Positions 22,285-31,239 of a stretch of 64,000 nucleotides of DNA are shown here, piece after piece (within the stretch, counting starts at the first letter, position 1; each line of letters begins with the position of its first letter). The stretch spans positions 18,538,519 to 18,602,518 of the forward strand of contig CM077651.1 in the NCBI GenBank assembly GCA_039707465.1, given 5' to 3'. The position numbers and the translations under genes were made by a program. Source of the stretch: Rhabdophis nuchalis (Eukaryota; Chordata; Lepidosauria; Squamata; Natricidae). Under the pieces are notes generated by a model, which did no database searches, was not told the origin of the DNA, and was given only the letters and a program-made list of their open reading frames with translations.

Positions 22285-22289
22285 GTTCC

Positions 22290-23397
22290 ATGGGGGAGGA
22301 AGCGGAGGAGTGATTTGTGATGTTCTTTGCCAGCTTTTCATAAGCAATATCAGTAGAGAAGTTGGCAGGAAGTTACATCTACTCCCACTGCTTTTTTGCC
22401 TGCCTGTGTTCATTCTGCTTCTCTCTTGAGATAAAGAAATATCTCTGAAAGGCTGACCCAACCAGGTCATGAGTTTTCTAGTTGATATTTAAAAATGATT
22501 TAAAAACACCTCCCTACATATAATTTGCCTGGCTTATTTTGCCATGTTATATCTGGTTTTTGAAGTTCTTGCTTATCAGATAGAAGCGGATCATAAAGCT
22601 AATCTCCAAACTGTCAGAAGCTTAACACTTTGAATTCTGCAAAGGAAACTGCTGTTAAAAACATAGGAATTAAATCGCTTGCTACTGACATATTTTAGAA
22701 AACAGGCAACATTAGGCTGGAAGGCTAGACAAGAATTTTATTGTCTCTTTCCAGCATCAATATAGCAGGAATAGGAAATGTACTATGGGGACTTGTCTAC
22801 ACCATCTCTGAGAATCAGACATGGTTGAATGGAAGAGAGAAAAAGTGATTAAATAATACAACACTTCACACACTTCTTAACTGGAAACCATATACACAAT
22901 AAAAGGAGTCACATTCTTAGTTGCTTGTCAATTTGTATCAGACTGTTCTAAACCTGAAAGTGTATGAGTCTTTTGGTGTCACCCTGGAAAAAAGGAGGCT
23001 GTCACATTTTATGACCATGTCTAGCAATAAACATTTCAAAGAGTAGAACAAAAGCAACATCAGAAAAATCACCAATGACCAAAGCAAGTCAACCAGAAAA
23101 AAATAATAATGCATCCCTATGTACTGGGTCACAGAGGACAAATGCAGGGTTAATCTAAGGGCAATTTAAGGATCAAAATCCAGATAAATTCAGGCCAGAA
23201 GTTTCTAGTATTTTATTTATGTTGTAAAAAAATAATAATAATATAGCTGAACAATCAGCTGAAGCTTCAGTTTGCAGAAAAGGAATGTCTCCCAGCTCAA
23301 TTCCTGAATTCTGAGATAGGAAGCCTCTTCCTTATGGCAGCCTTCCCTTGTGTATCCTTCCTTTGATGATTTGTCTACAGGACTGCTTTGTTTCTGC
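22290..23397. other. No feature recognised
   Basis: No repeat family or coding signature, apart from a hairpin-like 'gccagctttt...agaagttggc' block near 22330. Confidence 0.45.
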
Positions 23398-23701
23398 CAG
23401 GGGTGGGATGGGATTTTACCAGTTTAACCACCTGTTTGCTGAGCGTGTGCTTTGCTCGCGCCTGCGCCTAACGTGCCTGATGCATGCGGGCACAGTTTAC
23501 CAAAATCTCACCTTCAGTACTACTGCTGATGAAGAAAACAGCTGAGGTGTGGCAATCCACTCTGCTTGCCGATCAGCTGGGCTTCGGAAAAGGAAATATA
23601 GGCGGGCGGATGGGCCCACTTCAAAGTCAGAGTGAACCAATTCTCTCCCAGCTGATAATTGGAGCTACTGGTTCACCTGAACCAGTAGAATCCTACCCCA
23701 G
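23398..23701. mobile_element. hAT-like palindromic element, about 300 bp
   Basis: Left end CAGGGGTGGGATGGG; right end reverse-complemented CTGGGGTAGGATTC. Subterminal 'ttttaccagttt' and 'ctactggttcacc' are mutually inverted. The inner sequence includes 'gggcggatgggcc', also seen in the element at 26720-27005. The target duplication is not clear. Confidence 0.6.
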
Positions 23702-23838
23702 GTGTGATGTTACAAGCCCATTGCTTTCTCTTAGCTTGATCATGACACTTCTTTTCAGATGAGGAATCCTCTAGGGCAGACATTGCAATGGCCAATTATC
23801 TGTTATATATAAATAGGGTATACTGTAGTGACTGTATA

Positions 23839-24083
23839 AGAGTGGTGTGGTGGCCTAGTGGTGAAGACGCTTGCCTTCCATTTGGAAGGTTGAGAGGTCA
23901 ATCTTAGCGGGAAATGTTTCTCTCCTAGGTACAAAGAAAAAACATCCTGTGACCTCGGTGTGGGGTGAGAAAGAGCATCCAGCCAGTTAAACACTCAGCT
24001 CCATCCAGTTATCCTTACTACCCCAAATTAAGCGATTACAGGGTCATAAAAAGGGAGTTTTACTGTAGCTACTGCATATATAA
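23839..24083 (+). mobile_element. tRNA-derived SINE, second family, with 10-bp target duplication
   Basis: Head 'gagtggtgtggtggcctagt' with A-box-like and B-box-like blocks, body 'agagcatccagccagtt', and tail 'ttacagggtcataaaaaggg'. The decamer TGACTGTATA is duplicated exactly at 23829-23838 and 24084-24093. Same family as 8645-8877. Confidence 0.9.
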
Positions 24084-24093
24084 TGACTGTATA

Positions 24094-25589
24094 TAAACAA
24101 AGAGCAAACCCCACATTCCCTAGCACTGATGATGTTATCAAATCTGGTAATAAAGTATCTGCAAATAAATAACCAAGCTCAGAGACCATCATGGACTCCA
24201 AAATAACCAATTAAAATTCATCTAAATAAAGGAGAGATGCTCAGCTTACTGAAGAAATTTTGGTTTGTGCTGCCAGAATATTCATCCCCATCTCCCCTTC
24301 TTGGTTTTCACTTCTTTCTGGTTTGGGGTAACCTACCCAGAACATAATATGGCAAGCTTGAATCAAAGATTTAGAATTAGATAAAAACAGAAGCTCTTTT
24401 ATACCAAATGCTTGTCTCTGTGCCTTGGTTTATATCCCCTACTGTAGGTTCAATTGGATCCCCAGTTACACTCTAGCTTGCCTACAAATGAAAGAAACAA
24501 TTCATTCCCTGGAAAACAATTCCTGAATTTTGGTATCTCAAATAACATGAACTGGATGTCATCTTGACCTCAACCAAGGGCTTCCTATAATTGGCAGGAA
24601 CTATTTCACATCTGAATAACATTTGCATGTCTTCTACTATGGATTACTCATTTCAGGTTGCCACAACATTTCCATGGAGTTAGGTCTCAACTGACTATGT
24701 TATTTCAAAACATTGATTTGTTTCTTCTTCATCTGTTATCATGTACACTTGGGATCACTGTCTTGTTGCCTGACACACTTTTGCTTCAAGTGACGAGCAG
24801 ATGGCTTGATATCCTTTTGCAGAATTCTCCAATACTAAGCAGAACACATGATTCTTTCAATGATGGCAACTCATCCAGATGTTGAAGCAAAGATGTATTC
24901 CCCAGTCAAGACACTGCTGTACTACATCTATGCTTGACTCCATATACAAGTCTCTTATTGTGACATATGCAGTAACTGATTTCTCCAAGATATCACTGAA
25001 GTATCCCCAAAAGTTTCACTTTCATCTCACCTGCCATAAATTATTCATACATTCCTGAAGTAGGAAAACAGAGGACCATTGGAGCTCTAATGTTGTAGGG
25101 TTTAACAACAAAAAATTGAAAGGTGTCAGAATTTCCCTCTCTCTTCTCTTATACCATCCAAGACAGGGTTATGTTGAGTCTCTTCTTTCTGCTTATAATT
25201 TTTCCCAGCACTGAAATTGCATTTATTGTGTCTTTCGTCTTGGAACAGCTTTCACATTCCTTCATTATTTCTGCCTCTTTATAAACAAGAAAAGAGAGAC
25301 CTGCAGATCCCTAGATGATGTTCTGAGTGTTCTTTGTGACTCCCTGTACAATTTTCATGCTGTATTCTTGGTGCTATTTTGACAGAACAGTCACTCTTTA
25401 GAAAATTAATTCTTACTTGAAATTCTTTCCATTTCAAGGCTATGTCTCTGAGTCAGGTTCACCGCAGTCTCCAAACTTGAGGACTAGTTTGGTAATATTT
25501 TCCAAACTGATAGGCATTTTTTTTTTTTAGAAATATGTATATATAGAGAGGGGTGATCAGATATTTATTTTAACCAAGATATGTGATAT
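24094..25589. other. No feature recognised
   Basis: About 1.5 kb of AT-rich DNA with no recognised repeat or gene. Confidence 0.5.
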
Positions 25590-25711
25590 TGAATAAGTTA
25601 TTTTAAATTTTATATGGTTTTGTATGTATTTTTAATATTCCTGTGCGCCGCCCTGAGTCCGTTTGGAGAAGGGCGGGGTATAAATTGAATAAATGAAATG
25701 AAATGAAATGA
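25590..25711 (+). mobile_element. L2 LINE 3' end with (AATGA)n tail
   Basis: Has the family signature 'cctgtgcgccgccctgagtc...agaagggcgggg' followed by AAATGA-type tail units (25689-25711). Only about 120 bp of the element is present. Confidence 0.85.
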
Positions 25712-26284
25712 TGCTTCCAGAATGTGTGTAGTGAGAATTTTAAAAGCGATGAGAGCCAGAATTTGTGCAACTTATATAAATTAAGTTTGACTCAAATTAG
25801 TCTTGATATTAAACTGATAAGAACAGATACTACACTTGAGTTTAGGCAAGAGGCTAGGAAGCAGTCTCACATATTTTGTTCACTTTCTTCTTTTTAGTGT
25901 GGATATATTTTGCTTCAGTTTTCTGTTTAGAGCCCTGGCAGTTTTTCTTTTTTATAGGATTATGTTTGTAGATTTAATTGGATGTGGGTTTCTTTTTCTG
26001 AATTTGAATTGTAACTTTATCATTTACTGATATTTTATTGTTGATCCACTTTTGTTAAGGGAACGTATATAAATATAATAAATGAATAAGTAAGATATGG
26101 ACTTAGTCTGACTATTGAAGGTGGTTTTCTATGTTTCCTTAATAGTCTCTCATTAATCCTATTACATTGCTTCAGATACAAAATTATCTGCAGAATGTGA
26201 ATTGAACAGATCAATACATAAATTCACAGGTAATATTAGTTATATGTCCTATGATAATGGTTCTGTTTTTGGAAACTGCACCTG
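25712..26284. other. No feature recognised
   Basis: AT-rich. A 64-codon hydrophobic frame at 25836-26030 is Phe/Leu-rich from T-rich DNA and is not called. Confidence 0.4.
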
Positions 26285-26719
26285 TACAGGTAGTCACCGA
26301 CTTATAACCAAAATTTAGCCCAAATTTTCTGTTGCTAAGCATGAGATATATTAAATGAGTTTTGCTCTCTTTTATGACCTTTCTTGCTACAGCTGTTAAG
26401 TGAATCGCTTAATACTTATTACGTTAGTAACATGATTGTTAAGAAAATCTAGCTTACTTATTGATCTTTCTTGTCAGAAGGTCGCAAATGTGATCACATG
26501 ACCCAGAATAGTGCACCCATCATGAATACGAACCAGTTGCCAAGCAACTGAATTTTGATCATGTGACCTTGGAGGTTGCTGCAACAGTCATTTGTGAAAA
26601 ACAGTCATAGGTCACTTTTTAAAGTGCCATTATGACTTTGAACAGTCACTAAATCATCATCTTCTTCTGTGGGGTGGAGTCTGAGCAGCTGAATGGCACT
26701 GAGTGTTTACTGCACAGAT

Positions 26720-27005
26720 CAGTGGTGGGTTGCTCTTACCGTCGCTACTGGTACACTGCTCATGGGGCTGTGTGTCCTGTTTGTGCATGTGCAATGCGCG
26801 CATACACAATCCACCACCCCTGTGATGCCCAGCTGCTTGTTGAGGCTCACGCAAGCGCCACATGCTGTGCACGCATGCGCAATTGGCCGGTTGCTTTAAA
26901 AACAGGTGTAGAACATGGGCGGATGGGCCACCATACCAGTACACTATCAGTTGCTCCCAGCTACTATCGGTACAGTTGGACCGGACCTAGAGGAACCCAC
27001 CAGTG
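26720..27005. mobile_element. hAT-like palindromic element inside the SINE
   Basis: Left end CAGTGGTGGGTTGC and right end reverse-complemented CACTGGTGGGTTCC. Inner blocks 'gcatgcgcaattgg' and 'gggcggatgggcc' are shared with related elements. The 8-bp duplication is not preserved. Confidence 0.6.
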
Positions 27006-27114
27006 GGACGGTACCCATCCTGTCGCCAATGTGGAGCTTTGCTCAGCAGATATATTCTCATTGTGCCCAGAGAGGGATATATCTGCCTCTATCTAGGATT
27101 AAATTCACAGCTTC

Positions 27115-27257
27115 TGTGGCCTAGAGGTGGAGCTCTCGCCTCCCAATCAGGAGGTTGTGACTTCAATCCTAGGTAGAGGCAGATGTACGGTCTCCTGCTT
27201 GGGCAGGGGGTTGGACTAGATGACCTGCAAGGTCCCTTCCAACTCTGTTAAGTTGTC
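27115..27257 (+). mobile_element. SINE with tRNA-like head and CR1-type 3' tail
   Basis: The head 'tggcctagaggtggagctct' with B-box-like 'gacttcaatcct' is fused, after a short linker, to 'ttggactagatgacctgcaa' and 'ggtcccttccaactctg', the conserved CR1 3' end. It interrupts the head of the minus-strand SINE, with imperfect flanking repeats 'agcttctg' and 'agctgtctg'. The tail suggests that CR1 reverse transcriptase mobilises it. Confidence 0.75.
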
Positions 27258-27404
27258 AAGCTGTCTGATTGTGAGGTGAGAGCTCCACCTCTAGGCCACC
27301 GCACCACTCTTTGAACAGTTACTAAATGTCTAGTTGTAAATTGAGGACTACCTGTAATGGAAATTCCTGTGGGACTATAGTCTGACCTTCTCGTTAACAG
27401 CTAA

Positions 27405-28260
27405 TTACAATTATAATGTAATTCCTTCTCCCTCTTTGTTGCTATAAGAATCCTTTCAGTCCCACACTTGATCCACATCTTGTTTAACCGTTTTATCTTT
27501 TTTCTTCTTCTTCCAGAAAAAAGCCCATATAAAATTTCATGACTTTCAAAAAAGTTTTTCCCCCCTCCAACCAAACAGATCAGCTTTGCCATCTCAGCCA
27601 GTTCTGATATTTGCAAAACCTATTCTTGCATTGTGGGGATTTCATTGTTCTTCCATTGTTGAGCACAAAAATAGTCTTGCTGTAGTTGCTATATGCAAAA
27701 TGAATTTGCTGTGAGTCTTTTCCATCCTTCTCTGTAAGTCCCAATTAAGTGAACTTTGGTTTCGTCACTATATTTATCATTAAAATCCTTTGCATTGTTG
27801 TGTGAATTTGTATCCAGAATGTCTGAGCTTTCTCACAATTCACCAGGCGTGATAAAATATCCCTTCATGTTCTTGACATTTCCATCCCTGGTTTGAAATA
27901 TCTTTGAACATTTTTTATTATTTCTCTGGTGTAATATGCCAATCATGCCTCATTTTATAAAAAATAAATCTCTTAAATTATGATACAATGTACATTTAAT
28001 GCTAGTTACAGACATTCTTTCCCAAGTGTCCATCGGTATATGAACTGTCCATAATTAATAGCCCAGTTTGTCATGCAATCTTTAACTCCTCTTCCTTATC
28101 AAATATTAACCAGGATTTACATGTTTTTGCTACACACATTCATCATTTGAACGCAATTCAAATTCTGGTTTATGTTTTTCAAATTCAACTATCTTTTTAT
28201 CCGTATTCAAGCTTCCTTTTAACTGACCAAGTATTTATGATACAACTTCCCATGAATTTA
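27405..28260 (-). mobile_element. L1 LINE, ORF2 C-terminal fragment, decayed
   Basis: On the minus strand the translation passes, with frame changes and stops, through 'MRHDWHITPEK', 'GWKCQEHEGIFYHAW' (the cysteine/histidine motif of L1 ORF2) and 'QISELAEMAKLICLV'. This order and wording match the C-terminal third of vertebrate L1 ORF2. Endonuclease and RT domains are missing by 5' truncation. Several stops and frameshifts make it a fossil. Confidence 0.8.
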
Positions 28261-28905
28261 AAAATTAAACCCAAAACACTCAGCAGGAAAGATTAAATGG
28301 AGTTGTGTTTCTGTGAATGTGACCATCAACTAAATGATTATTAGAAGTGTATTGAGTCTGCTAATGAAATTTGCCATGCAAACTATATGGTATATAATAT
28401 ACTTTAATGGTTGGCTAACTCTTTCTCAAAAATATTCATTCAAGGTGAAACAATATAATAAAAAAGTGTTATTCTTTCTGTCACTATTTAGTGATAGTGC
28501 TTTTTGTGAGCCTTCTCTTCAACTATGTATATCAAATTTCTCTGTGCCTGAAGGAGATTCCTCTTTATAGGAATATCTAGAGATAGTACATTAAATAGGA
28601 ATGTTTTATTATGTGAAAAAGTACAGTAATACGTAAAATATTATACTCCGTTTCTATTGACATCCCCCTGGAATATGACATAAAATATTTGAGTATCTGG
28701 TTTTTTAAATAAATAAATTAATATATAATTATGAAAAGGAGTATGTGGCAGCTATAGGAGACTATCTGGGGAGTTAATGGGACTAATTATTACATTATCA
28801 AACAACTAAATATATTCAAACAAATTTTATAAAAGTGTTTTTCCTTGCTCACTATAAGTATAAACCATCTCTGGGATTTAATTCATCCCAAATAAGCATC
28901 TATAG
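28261..28905. other. No feature recognised
   Basis: AT-rich, no motif seen. Confidence 0.4.
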
Positions 28906-28906
28906 G

Positions 28907-28979
<73 letters not shown>

Positions 28980-29001
28980 CAACAACAACAACAACAACAA
29001 C
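28906..29001. repeat. (AAT)23(AAC)9 microsatellite, L2 tail
   Basis: Directly adjoins the minus-strand L2 3' end, so it is the expanded tail of that copy, with an internal switch from AAT to AAC near 28976. Confidence 0.95.
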
Positions 29002-29945
29002 ATTATTTTGTATACCGCGTCCTCTCCCCAAGGGGACTCGGAGCGGTGCACAGGGAAAAATTTAAAATACTATAAAATACATACAGAGAATAAAAACAAA
29101 TTAAATTAGAAATGTCCCTGCACTAAAATCCCCAGTTAAAACACTAAAATTCCCTAACATCCCAGAGGTAGAGACTAACCTGGGCCGGCCAAGCAGAAAA
29201 AGTATGTTTTAAGTTTTTGACGGAAGGAGCGGAGGTCCGTAGTTGTTCTGATGTCGGGGGGAAGGTCGTTCCAGAGGGCTGGGCCCGCCACAGAGAAGGC
29301 CCTTCCCCTGGGCGTCGCCCGCTGACAAAGTCTAGTGGACGGCACCCGGAGAAGTCCCTCTCTGTGGGAGCGGATCGGGCGTGAGGATGTGTGGGGCAGG
29401 ATCCGATCCCGTAGATAGCTAGGTCCCGAGCCATGGAGCGCTTTAAAGATGACAACTAGCACCTTGAAGCGCACCCAAAAGACGACAGGTAGCCAGTGCA
29501 GCTCGCGCAAGAGTGGTGTTACATGGGTGGACCTGGAGGTCCCCATTATTGCTCGCGCGGCTGCATTCTGGACCAGCTGAAGTCTTCGGGTGCACCTCAG
29601 GGGGAGCCCCATGTAGAGAGAGTTACAATAGTCCAGTCGGGATGTCACGAGGGCATGAGTGACTGTGCACAGGGCATCCCGATCCAATAGGGGGCGCAAC
29701 TGGCGTACCAGGCGAACCTGGTAAAACGCCCTCCTGGCCACGGCTGTCACTTGATCTTCCATGGACAGCCGGGTATCCAGGAGGACACCCAGGTTGCGCG
29801 CCCCATCCACAGGGGTAAGGTGTTCGCCCCCTATGGCCAGTGATGGAGTCAACTGGTTGAATCGGGCGGCCGGAAACCACAGCCACTCGGTCTTGGCCGG
29901 GTTGAGTCTGAGTCTGTTACTTCCCATCCAGGCCCGCACTAGCGG
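29002..29945 (-). mobile_element. L2 LINE, 5'-truncated antisense copy
   Basis: 3' UTR and GC stem ('accgcgtcctctccccaagg...actcggagcggtgcac' on plus) followed by the C-terminal coding part. It is nearly the same as the intact copy that starts about 150 bp further right, in the opposite orientation. Confidence 0.95.
29175..29939 (-). pseudogene. L2 ORF C-terminal part, frame still open
   Basis: 254 codons without a stop, from just after the RT catalytic box to the natural end. It shares 'LNPAKTEWLWFPAARFNQL', 'LRELHWLPVV' and 'FSVAGPALWNDLPPDIRTT' with the intact protein at 31240-34518. Visible differences are few, so the insertion is recent. It lacks the endonuclease and catalytic RT and cannot act by itself. 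Confidence 0.9.
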
Positions 29946-30094
29946 ATAACTAGCAATTGATTAATTGAATGAAAGGGGTTGAAATTGCCAATTCCTTGTT
30001 TGGACCACCTTGAGGTACATATAGAGAAAATGGTTTTTAAAATTCAACTTATGGCAAAAAGAGCAGAAACTCACTAGTATCACCACTAGTGACA

Positions 30095-30185
30095 CAAGAG
30101 ACTGCGCAGGCGCGAAGATGGCGGTCTGCCTCTGAGCTCCGTTGGGTCCTGGAGCTTGTTGGCTTATTTAAACATGCAGCCCGGT
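30095..30185 (+). promoter_or_regulatory. Candidate internal LINE promoter
   Basis: 'actgcgcaggcgc' resembles an NRF1-type site, and 'gaagatggcgg' just after it fits a YY1 site; YY1 near +1 is known from mammalian L1 promoters. A TATA-like 'tatttaaa' follows at about 30166. Position at the very start of the element supports a promoter role, but this is inference. Confidence 0.45.
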
Positions 30186-30333
30186 CTGTTTTCCATTCCT
30201 AAGGGCCGGGCCCAGTGAGTTGCTTACCCTAGCAATGGTTTGAGATCTGGACGGCTCTCTAGGGTAAGGCAGCGGCGGAGATATCGCCGAGGACGCCGGG
30301 CGTGGATGGCGTGGATGGCGGCAGAAACGTGGC

Positions 30334-30455
30334 GGCCGGAACGCAGACTGGAGGAGAAGGAGGTCGATGCGAGGGCCGATGTGAGTGCCGATTTGGCCGG
30401 AACGCAGACTAGAGGAGAAGGAGGTCGATGCAAGGGCCGATGTGAGTGCCCATTC
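30334..30455 (+). repeat. Two tandem 61-bp units in the L2 5' region
   Basis: 'ggccggaacgcagactggag' at 30334 recurs at 30395 as 'ggccggaacgcagactagag', and the rest of the unit repeats with a few changes. LINE 5' regions often carry such monomers. Confidence 0.9.
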
Positions 30456-31239
30456 GAAGCCGTTGTTGAGCTGAGGCCAGGAGGACGTGGTGGCAGGGGC
30501 TAGAGCGGCGCTAGGATGATCTGCGGCGCTGGGATGATCTACGGAGCCGCGTTCCGAGCTGGGGTGAGCTGCTGAGCTGGAGGTCATCGGGGGAGATTTG
30601 GAAATGGAGGAGAGACCGGATCGGGCCGGGCCGGGCTGGGAGAGGAGCGGCCGGCCCGAGGCCTCGAGGAGGAGGTGAGATTCTTTTTGGGCAGCAGAGA
30701 GAACGGCTGGAAGATCTGAACTAATGGCTGTGGCGTATGCATCCTGTGTGACTGAGGCCTATAAGATTTGGACGACGAGGCCTAGAAGAACTGTTATCTG
30801 GGCCTGGCCAGGAGTAGGAGGAATGCCTTGGCCGGGCCTTTTCTTGAGAGGATGCAAGACCAGAAGAGCCCTTTAAAAAGAAAAATCTGGGCTCCAGAGA
30901 CTGCCCACTCCCCCCCCCCTCCACCCCCAACGATTCCCCAAATTACATTCCTGACCCCCCCCCCATCCGGACTGATAGACTGATTGACCATTTTTAACAT
31001 CTGCAATGAATTTTTGAGATCAAGCCGGACTATATTCCACTGTGCATGTGAATTATTTACTATTACTTTTAACATCTATTTGTACCATTCTAATTGTCAA
31101 CATGCTCCCCATAATTAACTTTGACCCATTTTATATCTCGTATTTATAGTTGTATTATATTTTTATATCTATATATTTATATATTTATGTATTTATATGT
31201 GTCTATGTATTTATATATTTATATTTATATACTATAATT

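Larger units (their letters stand above)
26655..27309 (-). mobile_element. tRNA-derived SINE inserted in the mariner-type element
   Basis: Flanked by an 18-bp direct repeat TTTGAACAGTYACTAAAT (26637-26654 and 27310-27327; one difference). The minus-strand head reads 'agtggtgcggtggcctagag', and the body resumes with 'aatttaatcctagatagagg' and 'atatatctgctgagc'. Its ends agree with the target duplication. It is itself interrupted twice, by the elements at 26720-27005 and 27115-27257. Confidence 0.75.
26287..27354. mobile_element. Mariner-type nonautonomous element, interrupted
   Basis: Ends are CAGGTAGTCACCGACTTA and, reverse-complemented, CAGGTAGTCCTCAATTTA, each bordered by TA (26285-26286 and 27355-27356). 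Inner text such as 'gttgctaagc', 'gatcacatgaccc' and 'gaattttgatcatgtgacc' matches the copy at 44.3-44.65 kb. TA borders suggest Tc1/mariner. The continuous element would be about 400 bp; the rest of the span is a SINE insertion at 26655-27309. Confidence 0.8.

Noticed and set aside
23839..23910. Functional tRNA gene
   Set aside because: It is the head of a SINE with target duplication and a second copy at 8.7 kb.
27115..27190. Functional tRNA gene
   Set aside because: The head has A- and B-box-like text but is joined to a SINE body, and the stems do not close as a cloverleaf.
30168..30587. 139-codon minus-strand frame in the L2 5' region
   Set aside because: The GC-rich region and its tandem repeats keep several frames open; there is no family resemblance and it lies antisense to the LINE.
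31150..31239. N-terminal extension of the L2 protein upstream of 31240
   Set aside because: It is encoded by a 'tatttata' repeat and gives a Tyr/Ile/Phe-rich string; the ATG at 31240 starts normal coding composition.
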